A model generated the notes under the pieces. The model searched no databases. It was given only the letters and a program-made list of their open reading frames with translations, and was not told the origin of the DNA. Of a DNA stretch of 64,000 bases, positions 44,560 through 52,151 are shown piece by piece (position 1 is the first letter of the stretch; each line of letters starts with the position of its first letter). Source of the stretch: Maritimibacter sp. DP1N21-5 (GTDB lineage: Bacteria > Pseudomonadota > Alphaproteobacteria > Rhodobacterales > Rhodobacteraceae); contig NZ_JAHUZF010000006.1 in the NCBI RefSeq assembly GCF_019218295.1, positions 1,612,001-1,676,000 of the forward strand, read 5' to 3'. A program made the position numbers and the translations under genes.

Positions 44560-46596
44560 ATGCGCCTTGACCCCCTGCCCCCGCTCGACACCGCCGCGAG
44601 AGTGCCGGAGGCGGAGGTGCGCGTGCTCTTCCCCGAGCGGGCCGGGCCTCTCGGGGCCGGGACCAGTCGCGAGGCCCCGACCCGCGGCCGGACCTTGGGG
44701 CAGATCCTTCTCGATCAGAAGTCCATCACCCGGGACGATCTGTCGACGGCGCTCGACCTTCAAGCTCGGTCAGGGCGACCGCTCTCGGAGGTGCTGGTCG
44801 CCAACGGGCTCGCGGAGGAAACGGCAGTCTATGGCGCGCTCGCCATACAGTCCGGGCTTGGTCGCATCGACCTTCAATGCAACCCGCCCGATGTCCGGTT
44901 GATCGACGAAATGGGCGTCGAAACCTGCCTTCGCCTTGCAACCGTCCCGCTCCGCCGGATCGGCACGCAGGTCGTCCTCGCGACGGCACGACCGGACCGC
45001 CCCAACGCCATCACAACCGCGCTGCCCGCAGGCTGGAACGCGCAGCGTCTCGTCGTCGCGACGCCGAGCGAGGTGGAGACGAGCATCGTCCGGCGGCGTG
45101 CCCTAACGCTGGCCGAACGCGCCGAGACGCGGGTGCCTCCCGGCGAATCCTGCCGCACCCAGCGGATGGTCCGGTCGCGGCTCGTCCTCGCGGGGATCAC
45201 CGTGATCCTGACCATGGCGACCCTTGCGGCACCGGTCGCGGTCCTGTCGGTTGCCATGTCACTGGCGGTCCTCACGCTCTTTGCGAACTCCGCGCTCAAG
45301 GTTGTCGCCGCCGCCGTGATGGTGGACGGGGACCGGCCCGGCGGGGCGCTCCCTGACGAAAGGACCCCTCCCTACGCCAACGACCTGCACGACGCGCCGG
45401 TCGTGTCGATCCTCGTGCCGCTGTTTCGGGAACGCCGCATCGCCGCCCGGCTGATCAAGCGGCTTTCCTTGCTCGCCTACCCGCGCGAACTTCTGGACAT
45501 CTGCCTCGTCGTCGAAGCTGACGACAGGACCACACAGGACACGCTCGCCGCCACGATGCTTCCGCCCTGGATGCGGGTGATCGAGGTGCCGCGCGGCGGG
45601 ATCAAGACCAAGCCCCGCGCCCTCAACTACGCGCTCGACTTCGCGCGGGGGTCGATCATCGGCATCTATGACGCCGAGGACGCGCCGGAGCCCGACCAGA
45701 TCGTCAAGATCGTGCGGCGGTTTCGCGACGCGAGCCCCTGGGTCGTCTGTCTGCAAGGGGCGCTCGATTACTACAACGCGCGCACGAACTGGCTGTCGCG
45801 ATCCTTCACCGTCGAATACGCTGCCTGGTTTCGCGTGGTGCTGCCGGGGCTCGAGCGACTCGGTCTGGTCCTTCCGCTCGGCGGGACGACGCTCTTCTTC
45901 CGCCGCGACGCGCTCGAAGCTCTTGGTCGCTGGGACGCCCACAATGTGACCGAAGACGCCGACCTGGGCATACGGCTTGCCCGGCATGGCTACCGCACGG
46001 AAATGGTCGACACCGTGACGCTCGAAGAAGCCAACTGCCGTTTCTGGCCCTGGGTCAAGCAAAGGTCGCGCTGGATCAAGGGTTATGCCATCACCTGGGG
46101 CGTGCATATGCGCAACCCCCTGGCGCTGCTCGATCAACTCGGTCCCCGCAAGTTCATCGGCGTTCAGGTCCTGTTCCTGGGCTCGCTGGCGCAGGCGCTA
46201 CTGGCGCCGGTCCTTTGGTCGTTCTGGGTCGTGGCCTTTGGACTTGCCCACCCGCTCCATTCGGTCATGGCGCCGTGGCTCTTCCTTGCCCTAGGCGGTC
46301 TCTTCGTCGCGGCCGAGATCCTGACGATGATCGTGAACATCGCCGGGCTCGTGGCGCGGGAAAGGCGCGCAAGGGGGCGAGACGGTCGAGGCGGACGCTT
46401 CCTCCTGCCCTTCGTGCCCTTGATGCACCTCTATTACCCGCTGGCGACGATCGCCGCGCTCAAGGGCGTGGCGGAGGTCTTTTTCAAGCCCTTCTACTGG
46501 GACAAGACCCAACATGGCATCGCTGACGAAACGCCAGAGGCACGGCGCCTGACCGGACACGATGCGCCGGTCACTCCCGCTGACTGTCGAGCTTGA
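44560..46596 (+). CDS. glycosyltransferase 2 with N-terminal MshEN-like domain
   Basis: A 678-residue membrane glycosyltransferase. Residues about 44-180 look like a GspE_N/MshEN domain, with two tandem motifs (RTLGQILLDQKSITRDDLS near 44 and RPLSEVLVANGLAEETAV near 73, each ending in a Gln). Two hydrophobic helices follow (about 205-250). The GT2 domain has IYDAEDAPEP (metal-binding DxD region), TEDADLGIRL and KQRSRWIKG (QxxRW), so it is a processive or cellulose synthase-like enzyme. C-terminal helices are present. The product is unknown. No cellulose (bcs) genes are near. Start ATG at 44560 after CGGAGCG. Confidence 0.8.
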   Translation: MRLDPLPPLDTAARVPEAEVRVLFPERAGPLGAGTSREAPTRGRTLGQILLDQKSITRDDLSTALDLQARSGRPLSEVLVANGLAEETAVYGALAIQSGLGRIDLQCNPPDVRLIDEMGVETCLRLATVPLRRIGTQVVLATARPDRPNAITTALPAGWNAQRLVVATPSEVETSIVRRRALTLAERAETRVPPGESCRTQRMVRSRLVLAGITVILTMATLAAPVAVLSVAMSLAVLTLFANSALKVVAAAVMVDGDRPGGALPDERTPPYANDLHDAPVVSILVPLFRERRIAARLIKRLSLLAYPRELLDICLVVEADDRTTQDTLAATMLPPWMRVIEVPRGGIKTKPRALNYALDFARGSIIGIYDAEDAPEPDQIVKIVRRFRDASPWVVCLQGALDYYNARTNWLSRSFTVEYAAWFRVVLPGLERLGLVLPLGGTTLFFRRDALEALGRWDAHNVTEDADLGIRLARHGYRTEMVDTVTLEEANCRFWPWVKQRSRWIKGYAITWGVHMRNPLALLDQLGPRKFIGVQVLFLGSLAQALLAPVLWSFWVVAFGLAHPLHSVMAPWLFLALGGLFVAAEILTMIVNIAGLVARERRARGRDGRGGRFLLPFVPLMHLYYPLATIAALKGVAEVFFKPFYWDKTQHGIADETPEARRLTGHDAPVTPADCRA

Positions 46597-47212
46597 GCCG
46601 CGTCTCGAAGGCCAGCGAAATATGGGTGCGCAGCGCGTCGTCGGCCGCATCACCGTCTCGCGTCTCGATCGCACGCACGATGGCATCATGTTCGGCAATG
46701 GCCAGTTCCGGGCGCCCCTCGGCAGCAAGCGACGTGGTCGCCAGGAGCGCCATGGTCCGGTGCACGAGGTCCAGTTGCTGGAGCAGATAGCGGTTGTGCG
46801 AGGCCAGGTGGATCTGCCGGTGAAACCGCCGGTTGGCCCGGGCCAGCGCCTTGGCATCGCCGACGAGGCCACGGTCCGTTTCGACCATCTGGCGCAGGAG
46901 CTTCATCTCCTCGGGCGCGGCGTGCTGGGCGGCCAGCCGCGCCGCCAGCCCTTCGAGCTCGGCACGCACCGTGTAAAGCTCGGCAAGCTGGTTGTGATCG
47001 AGGGATGCCACGATGAGCGAACGGCCATCCCGGTTGAGCAGGCTCTGGGTCTCGAGACGTTGCAGCGCCTCGCGGATCGGCGTGCGCGAAACCCCGAAAC
47101 GGTCGGCCAGTTCGCTTTCCACCATCCGGTCGCCGGGCTGATAGAGCCCCGCGTCGATGGCGTCGAGGATCATCCCGTAAGCATCTTTCGGCCCGCTCTT
47201 CTGATCTGCCAC
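46571..47212 (-). CDS. GntR/FadR-type transcriptional regulator
   Basis: A 213-residue regulator: N-terminal winged helix (DRMVESELADRFGVSRTPIREALQRLE, about 30-60) and a C-terminal FCD ligand domain with conserved His in FHRQIHLASHNRYL. The ligand is unknown, usually a small carboxylate in this group. It overlaps the 3' end of the convergent glycosyltransferase gene by 26 bp and is divergent from the HAD gene (112 bp), where its own operator would be expected. No clear operator was found. Confidence 0.88.
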   Translation of the reverse strand: MADQKSGPKDAYGMILDAIDAGLYQPGDRMVESELADRFGVSRTPIREALQRLETQSLLNRDGRSLIVASLDHNQLAELYTVRAELEGLAARLAAQHAAPEEMKLLRQMVETDRGLVGDAKALARANRRFHRQIHLASHNRYLLQQLDLVHRTMALLATTSLAAEGRPELAIAEHDAIVRAIETRDGDAADDALRTHISLAFETRLKLDSQRE

Positions 47213-47324
47213 GCCTGGGCTCCTCCCTGTGTTTCCAAGGGACTATGCCGAAAGCCGCCCCCTAATCAAGCGAGCGAGGCATTTGCCGGGTGCGGGCGAC
47301 GACAGGTCGCAGTAGAAACAGGTC

Positions 47325-48014
47325 ATGATCGACAAAGATTTCTCTCATGTGACCACCTGGGTCTTCGACCTCGACAACACGCTTTACCCGCCGGAGGCCC
47401 GTCTCTTCGACCAGATCGAGGTCCGGATGACCGACTGGGTCATGCGGGTCGTGGGCTGCGACCGCGACGAGGCGAACCGCCTGCGCCTGCATTACTGGCA
47501 AAGCTACGGCACGACGCTGGCCGGGCTCATGGCCGAACACGGAGTCGATCCCGGGCCCTATCTGGTCGAGGTGCACGACATCTCCTTCGACCCGCTGGTT
47601 CGGGATGCGATCCTGGCCGCGCGGATCGCGGACCTTCCCGGTCGCAGGATCGTCTACACCAACGGCTCGGCCCCCTATGCCGAACGGGTGCTGGAGGCGC
47701 GTGGCCTGAGCGGGCTATTCGACGCCATCTATGGCGTTGAACACGCGGATTTCCACCCCAAGCCCCAGCGTCTCGCCTTTGAAACGGTCTTCGGCAAGGA
47801 CGGGCTCGACCCGGCCTTTGCGGCGATGTTCGAGGACGATCCGAAGAACCTTCTGGTGCCGCATGAGATGGGGATGCGAACCATTCACGTCGCCCCCCAT
47901 GCCCATACGGCCCCGCATGTCAGCCACCACACGGCGGACCTGTCGGACTTCCTGTCGCAGCTTCGCGGCGGGGTATTCCCCAGCGCGCCAGAGGAGCGTA
48001 AGCACGAGGCATGA
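47325..48014 (+). CDS. HAD-family pyrimidine 5'-nucleotidase-like
   Basis: A 229-residue HAD phosphatase. FDLDNTLYPPE (motif I, catalytic Asp), VYTNGSAPYAERVL (motif II, Thr) and the FEDDPKNL segment (motif IV) are present, with a small helical cap between. It matches the SDT1-like pyrimidine 5'-nucleotidase subgroup. Substrate range is uncertain. The stop overlaps the start of the FAD hydroxylase gene by four bases (ATGA), so both are in one operon. Confidence 0.88.
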   Translation: MIDKDFSHVTTWVFDLDNTLYPPEARLFDQIEVRMTDWVMRVVGCDRDEANRLRLHYWQSYGTTLAGLMAEHGVDPGPYLVEVHDISFDPLVRDAILAARIADLPGRRIVYTNGSAPYAERVLEARGLSGLFDAIYGVEHADFHPKPQRLAFETVFGKDGLDPAFAAMFEDDPKNLLVPHEMGMRTIHVAPHAHTAPHVSHHTADLSDFLSQLRGGVFPSAPEERKHEA

Positions 48015-49207
48015 TACGGCACGAGACGGACATCTTCATTTCGGGCGGCGGGATCGCGGGACAGGTTGCGGCCGCGGTTCTTGCCGCGCGCGGATTCAGC
48101 GTCGTGATGGTGGACCCGGTGCCGCCGGTCACAGAGGCGGACCTCGACGGCTCCGACCTTCGGTCGACCGCCTTTCTGCAACCCGCACGGGACCTATTCA
48201 TGGCCTGCGGGCTGTGGGACTTGCTCGAACCGCATTCCAAGCCCCTCGACCAGTTGCAGGTCATCGACACCACCGGCTGGCCCCCTGTCGAGCGCGACCG
48301 CCGGGTGTTTCGCGCGACCGACATGTCGGACGAACCCTTCGGCTGGAACCTGATGAACTGGCTCGTCAGGCGCGAACTCTGGAGCTATCTGCAAGGCGCA
48401 GAGCGGGTCACGGCGCTCTACGGCACCGGGTTTCGCTCGCTGGTGAACCGCTCGTCCGAGGTGATCATCGGGCTGACCGACGGCTCGACCGTGCGCGCAA
48501 GGCTCGCCATCGCGGCGGACGGGAAATTCTCCCCCCTGCGCGAGGCCGCCGGGATCGGCGTCAAGACCACGCGCTATGGGCAGAAATCGCTCGCCTTCAC
48601 CGTCACGCATGACGTGCCGCACGACAATATCTCGACCGAGATCTACAACGAGGGCGGTCCCTTCACCATCGTGCCCCTGCCCGACATCGACGACGCCCAC
48701 GCGAGCGCGATCGTCTGGATGAACCTCGGACCGCGGGCGGTCGAACTGATGGACATGCCCGTTCCGCTGTTTGAGGACGTGATGCAGGCGCGTTCGGCGA
48801 ACCTGCTCGGGCGGCTCAGGCTCAAGGGCAATCGGTCGATCTGGCCCATCGTGACGCAAACGGCAGAACGGCTCGTCGAAGGTCGGGTGGCCGTGGTGGC
48901 GGAAGCGGCGCATGCGCTGCCCCCCATCGGGGCGCAGGGGTTGAATACATCGCTCAACGACATTGCCGCGCTGGTCGAGGCGATCAGCGAAGGGGCGGAC
49001 CCCGGCGATCCGGTGGCCCTCGCCCGTTTTGAGGCGGCACGCAAACCCGATATCGAGCGACGGGCACGAGTGATCGACCTTTTCAACCGTGTGGCGCGCT
49101 CGGGTGAGGCCGGGCTTCAGGCCGTGCGCCTTCTGGGCCTCAGGGCCGTGCATGACATCACGCCGGTCCGGCGTGGGATCATGCGGGCCGGTCTGGGCCC
49201 GCGTTAA
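48011..49207 (+). CDS. UbiH/UbiF/COQ6-family FAD hydroxylase
   Basis: A 398-residue flavin monooxygenase probably hydroxylating the ubiquinone ring precursor. It has the N-terminal Rossmann motif ISGGGIAGQVAAAVLAARG, FLVRREL-like NWLVRRELWSYL, and a C-terminal FAD contact EAAHALPPIGAQGLNTSLNDIAALVE that is characteristic of the family. Alphaproteobacteria have several such paralogues (UbiH, UbiF, UbiL), and which ring position is used cannot be told from the sequence. The AAH motif carries Glu/Ala variation, which is not worrying. It is coupled to the HAD gene. Confidence 0.9.
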   Translation: MIRHETDIFISGGGIAGQVAAAVLAARGFSVVMVDPVPPVTEADLDGSDLRSTAFLQPARDLFMACGLWDLLEPHSKPLDQLQVIDTTGWPPVERDRRVFRATDMSDEPFGWNLMNWLVRRELWSYLQGAERVTALYGTGFRSLVNRSSEVIIGLTDGSTVRARLAIAADGKFSPLREAAGIGVKTTRYGQKSLAFTVTHDVPHDNISTEIYNEGGPFTIVPLPDIDDAHASAIVWMNLGPRAVELMDMPVPLFEDVMQARSANLLGRLRLKGNRSIWPIVTQTAERLVEGRVAVVAEAAHALPPIGAQGLNTSLNDIAALVEAISEGADPGDPVALARFEAARKPDIERRARVIDLFNRVARSGEAGLQAVRLLGLRAVHDITPVRRGIMRAGLGPR

Positions 49208-49426
49208 TAGCTTTCTTAAGACAGGGGAGAATACTCCCTTAATTTCGTGACCTTGGAGTTTCCGGGATTCTAGAATTCCGGAATCCTGGAATGGTCAGGC
49301 AGCAAGGACCCCCGCCAGACCCTGCGACACCCCGTCGCGCGGCAGGAGCGCGCATGGCATTCCCTTTGGTTTCGCGCGACAAGCCCGGACCCCGAGCAAC
49401 GCGCCCGAACCGGACAGGAAACTTCG

Positions 49427-49651
49427 ATGACCGATCACGCCCCGACCCACGCCCCGACCCACGCCCCGACCCACGCAAAACCCCAGGCGGACCGCAGCCT
49501 CACCCGCAACGCCTTTCTTCTCGCGCTCGTGCTTGTCGTCGTGCTGGCCGCTGCCTTCCTCGGCTTCGGCCTTGCCGGAGTGACGATGGTCATGGTCGCG
49601 CTGGTGCCGGTGATCTTTATCGTGCTGATCGCCGTTTCGGTCGGCAAGTAG
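49427..49651 (+). CDS. small membrane protein with N-terminal PTHA repeats
   Basis: A 74-residue protein. The N-terminal 18 residues repeat APTH, encoded by a 12-nt DNA repeat of 3.3 copies (acgccccgaccc units at 49437-49476). The rest forms two hydrophobic segments (about 27-48 and 51-70). ACAGGAAACTTCG before the ATG is a good ribosome-binding site. No homology is recognised. Confidence 0.62.
   Translation: MTDHAPTHAPTHAPTHAKPQADRSLTRNAFLLALVLVVVLAAAFLGFGLAGVTMVMVALVPVIFIVLIAVSVGK
49437..49476 (+). repeat. 12-nt tandem repeat inside the small membrane gene
   Basis: Three full identical copies of a 12-nt unit (acgccccgaccc) plus four bases. Copy number change by slippage would keep the reading frame, adding or removing APTH units. 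Confidence 0.9.
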
Positions 49652-49694
49652 CGCCCGCGACGGGCGGACGGCTCACGGCCGCCCGACCCGGCGC

Positions 49695-50606
49695 TCAGGC
49701 GAGATAGGTCCTGAACCACGCCACCATGCGTTCTTCGGCGAGCTCCGCAGCGGCCGCATCGTAGCGCGGCGTGGTGTCGTTGTGGAACCCGTGGTTCACC
49801 TCCGGATAGATGTGCACCTCGTAGCGCTTGTCGTTTTCTTCCAGCGCCTTCTGAAAGTCGGGCCACATCGCGTTGATCCGCCCGTCGAGCGCGGCCAGTT
49901 GCACCATGAGCGGCGCCTCGATCTGGGCGACCTGCGCGCTGTCGGGCGCTGCGCCGTAGAAGGGCACGCCTGCCGCCATCTCGGGATAGGCCACGGCGAG
50001 CTTGTTGACCACGCCGCCACCATAGCAGAACCCGGTCGCGCCGACCTTGCCATTGGTGCCTTCCAGCGCCTGCAAATACTCGAACCCCGCGAAGAAATCG
50101 TTGAGCAGGGCCTCCTGATCGAGGCTGCTCTGCATGTCGCGGCCTTCGTCGTCGCTCCCGGGATAGCCGCCAAGCGAGGAAAGCCCGTCCGGCCCCATGG
50201 CGATGAAACCCGCCTTGGCGAGCCGGCGCACGACGTCGCGGATATAGGGATTGAGCCCCCGGTTTTCGTGCACCACCAGCACCGCTGCGGGCGGGTTGTC
50301 CGGATCGACCGTCGTGGGACGCACGAGATAGGCGGTGATGTCGCCTGTGCCATCAGGACTGGCATAGGTGATGTCCTCGCCCTCGATGTCGGGATCGTCC
50401 TCGGCGACTTGCTGGGCCAGCGCATAGTTCGGTGACAGCGTGCCCAGAATCGCGGCAGCGGTCAGCCCGCCGACCGCCCATTTCCCCGCGCGGTCGAGAA
50501 ACTCGCGCTTCGTGATCTTGCCGTGGGCGTAATAGTCGTAAAGGTCGAGCAGTTCCTGATCGAAGTCCGCGGCGGTCAGCCGGCGCGGCGTGCTGTGTTC
50601 GTTCAT
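49695..50606 (-). CDS. dienelactone hydrolase-family protein with Tat-like leader
   Basis: A 303-residue alpha/beta hydrolase. The triad is visible: Cys in GATGFCYGGG, Asp in AALDGRIN, His in VNHGFHND. It differs from cytosolic dienelactone hydrolases by a leader in which about 30 charged residues precede TKREFLDRAGKWAVGGLTAAAILGTL, which has the look of a Tat signal or membrane anchor and ends near ALAQ. The natural substrate is unknown. The start at 50606 follows GGGAG. It is a single gene. Confidence 0.87.
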   Translation of the reverse strand: MNEHSTPRRLTAADFDQELLDLYDYYAHGKITKREFLDRAGKWAVGGLTAAAILGTLSPNYALAQQVAEDDPDIEGEDITYASPDGTGDITAYLVRPTTVDPDNPPAAVLVVHENRGLNPYIRDVVRRLAKAGFIAMGPDGLSSLGGYPGSDDEGRDMQSSLDQEALLNDFFAGFEYLQALEGTNGKVGATGFCYGGGVVNKLAVAYPEMAAGVPFYGAAPDSAQVAQIEAPLMVQLAALDGRINAMWPDFQKALEENDKRYEVHIYPEVNHGFHNDTTPRYDAAAAELAEERMVAWFRTYLA

Positions 50607-50758
50607 CTGGCCATCTCCCTGTTGCGTTCGGGAAAAGGCTAACACAGGGATGGTCCGGGCCGTTTCACGTTGCCGTTGGACCTGTCCTCGGGGCTCGGCA
50701 CCGAAGAAAATGGAACCCAGGCACTCCCCGAGGTGTTCCCTCCGAAAGGAGCACTCTC

Positions 50759-50962
50759 ATGTCAGACACCGTTTCCAGCACCCGCGCCGTCGCTCTCGAC
50801 GACGCGCAGCTTACGCAGGCCGCATTCCTGATCGCCTCGCTCACCGTCGTCTTGGCCCTGATCGGCCTCAGCCTCGGCGGGCTGATGGGCCTCGTCACCG
50901 TGGTTCAGAGCGGCATCGCGCTCGCCCTCCTCGGGATCTGGCGCCTGTCGCGCGAGACCTGA
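50759..50962 (+). CDS. small membrane protein, unknown
   Basis: A 67-residue protein with two hydrophobic stretches (about 20-42 and 43-60) and a short soluble N-terminus. It has a strong ribosome-binding site (AAAGGAG, 7 nt before the ATG) and normal codon use. No family recognised. It stands between the divergent hydrolase and the convergent aminotransferase, 11 bp from the latter's stop. Confidence 0.62.
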   Translation: MSDTVSSTRAVALDDAQLTQAAFLIASLTVVLALIGLSLGGLMGLVTVVQSGIALALLGIWRLSRET

Positions 50963-50973
50963 GACCAGCCGCC

Positions 50974-52098
50974 CTAGCCCACAGCGTCGAAGGCAGCTTC
51001 GAGCCGCGCCACGCTGGCGTCGACGTCGTAGAGTTTGTCGAGCCCGAATAGACCGAGGCGGAAGCTGCGATAGCCCTCCCCCTCACCGATCATCAGGGGC
51101 ACGCCCGCGGCGATCTGCACCCCCTGCGCGAGGAAGGGCTTGCCCGTCTGCATGGCGGGATCGTCAGTATAGACGACGACGACACCCGGTGCTTCGAATC
51201 CCTTGGCCGCGACCGAGCGAAACCCCCGGTCAGCCAGCATTGCCCGCACGCGCCGACCCTGCTCCCATTGCGCCTTTTTCAGGCGCTCAAATCCATAGTC
51301 CCGCGTCTCGACAAGCGCATCTCGGAAGGCGCGAAGCGCATCCGTGGGCATCGTCGCGTGATAGGCGTGACTTCCGCCTTCATAGGCCTCCATGATTGCC
51401 CGCCACTTGGCGAGGTCGATGGCGAAGCTCGTGGACTTCGACGATTTGCAGACCGCCTCGGCCGCCGCGTTCATCATCACGAGACCCGCCGAGGGCTGCG
51501 CCGACCAACCCTTCTGCGGGGCCGAGATGAGCACGTCCACACCGGTCGCTGCCATGTCGACCCAGATGCAGCCTGACGCAATGCAATCGAGGACAAAAAG
51601 CCCGCCCTCTTCATGCACCGCCGCAGCGACGGCGGCGATGTAATCGTCAGGCAGGATGATCCCGCTCGCGGTTTCCACATGGGGGGCGAAGACCACGTCG
51701 GGCTTTACCTCGTGGATCTTGGCCACGACGTCCTCGACGGGGGCCGGGGCGAAAGGATCGGTCAGACCGTTCCCCGTGCGCCGTGCCATGACCACGGTTT
51801 CCTCAGCCGGGATCGCGCCCATCTCGAAGATCTGGCTCCAGCGATAGGAAAAGAACCCGTTGCGGATCACCATCGCGCGCTTGCCGGTCGCGAATTGCCG
51901 CGCCACGGCTTCCATCGCATAGGTCCCGCCACCGGGCACCACGGCCACCGCCTCGGCGTTGTAGACGCCGCGCAGCCCCTCCGAGATGTCGCGCATCACG
52001 GTCTGGAACGTCTGGCTCATGTGGTTGAGCGAGCGGTCGGTGAAGACCACCGAGAATTCCAGCAAACCGTCCGGGTCGATGTCGTTGCGCAGCGCCAT
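50974..52098 (-). CDS. class V aminotransferase (serine-pyruvate/AGT type)
   Basis: A 374-residue PLP enzyme of the alanine-glyoxylate/serine-pyruvate family. The Schiff-base Lys is in SAPQKGWSAQPSAGLV, the PLP Asp in LDCIASGC, and the VVPGGGTYAMEAVA segment is near 60-75. The substrate pair cannot be decided. The start at 52098 follows AGGAGG with six bases spacing; the longer frame to 52161 is ignored. It follows the extensin-like gene on the same strand (53 bp). Confidence 0.85.
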   Translation of the reverse strand: MALRNDIDPDGLLEFSVVFTDRSLNHMSQTFQTVMRDISEGLRGVYNAEAVAVVPGGGTYAMEAVARQFATGKRAMVIRNGFFSYRWSQIFEMGAIPAEETVVMARRTGNGLTDPFAPAPVEDVVAKIHEVKPDVVFAPHVETASGIILPDDYIAAVAAAVHEEGGLFVLDCIASGCIWVDMAATGVDVLISAPQKGWSAQPSAGLVMMNAAAEAVCKSSKSTSFAIDLAKWRAIMEAYEGGSHAYHATMPTDALRAFRDALVETRDYGFERLKKAQWEQGRRVRAMLADRGFRSVAAKGFEAPGVVVVYTDDPAMQTGKPFLAQGVQIAAGVPLMIGEGEGYRSFRLGLFGLDKLYDVDASVARLEAAFDAVG

Positions 52099-52151
52099 GG
52101 CGTCCTCCTGTCCCTGTTGTCCTTGGGGATAGAACGGCGCGGCGCGCTTGG

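Noticed and set aside
49204..49221. Second CtrA box after the FAD hydroxylase gene
   Set aside because: The TTAA pair is separated by 8 bases, not 7, and it lies at a gene end.
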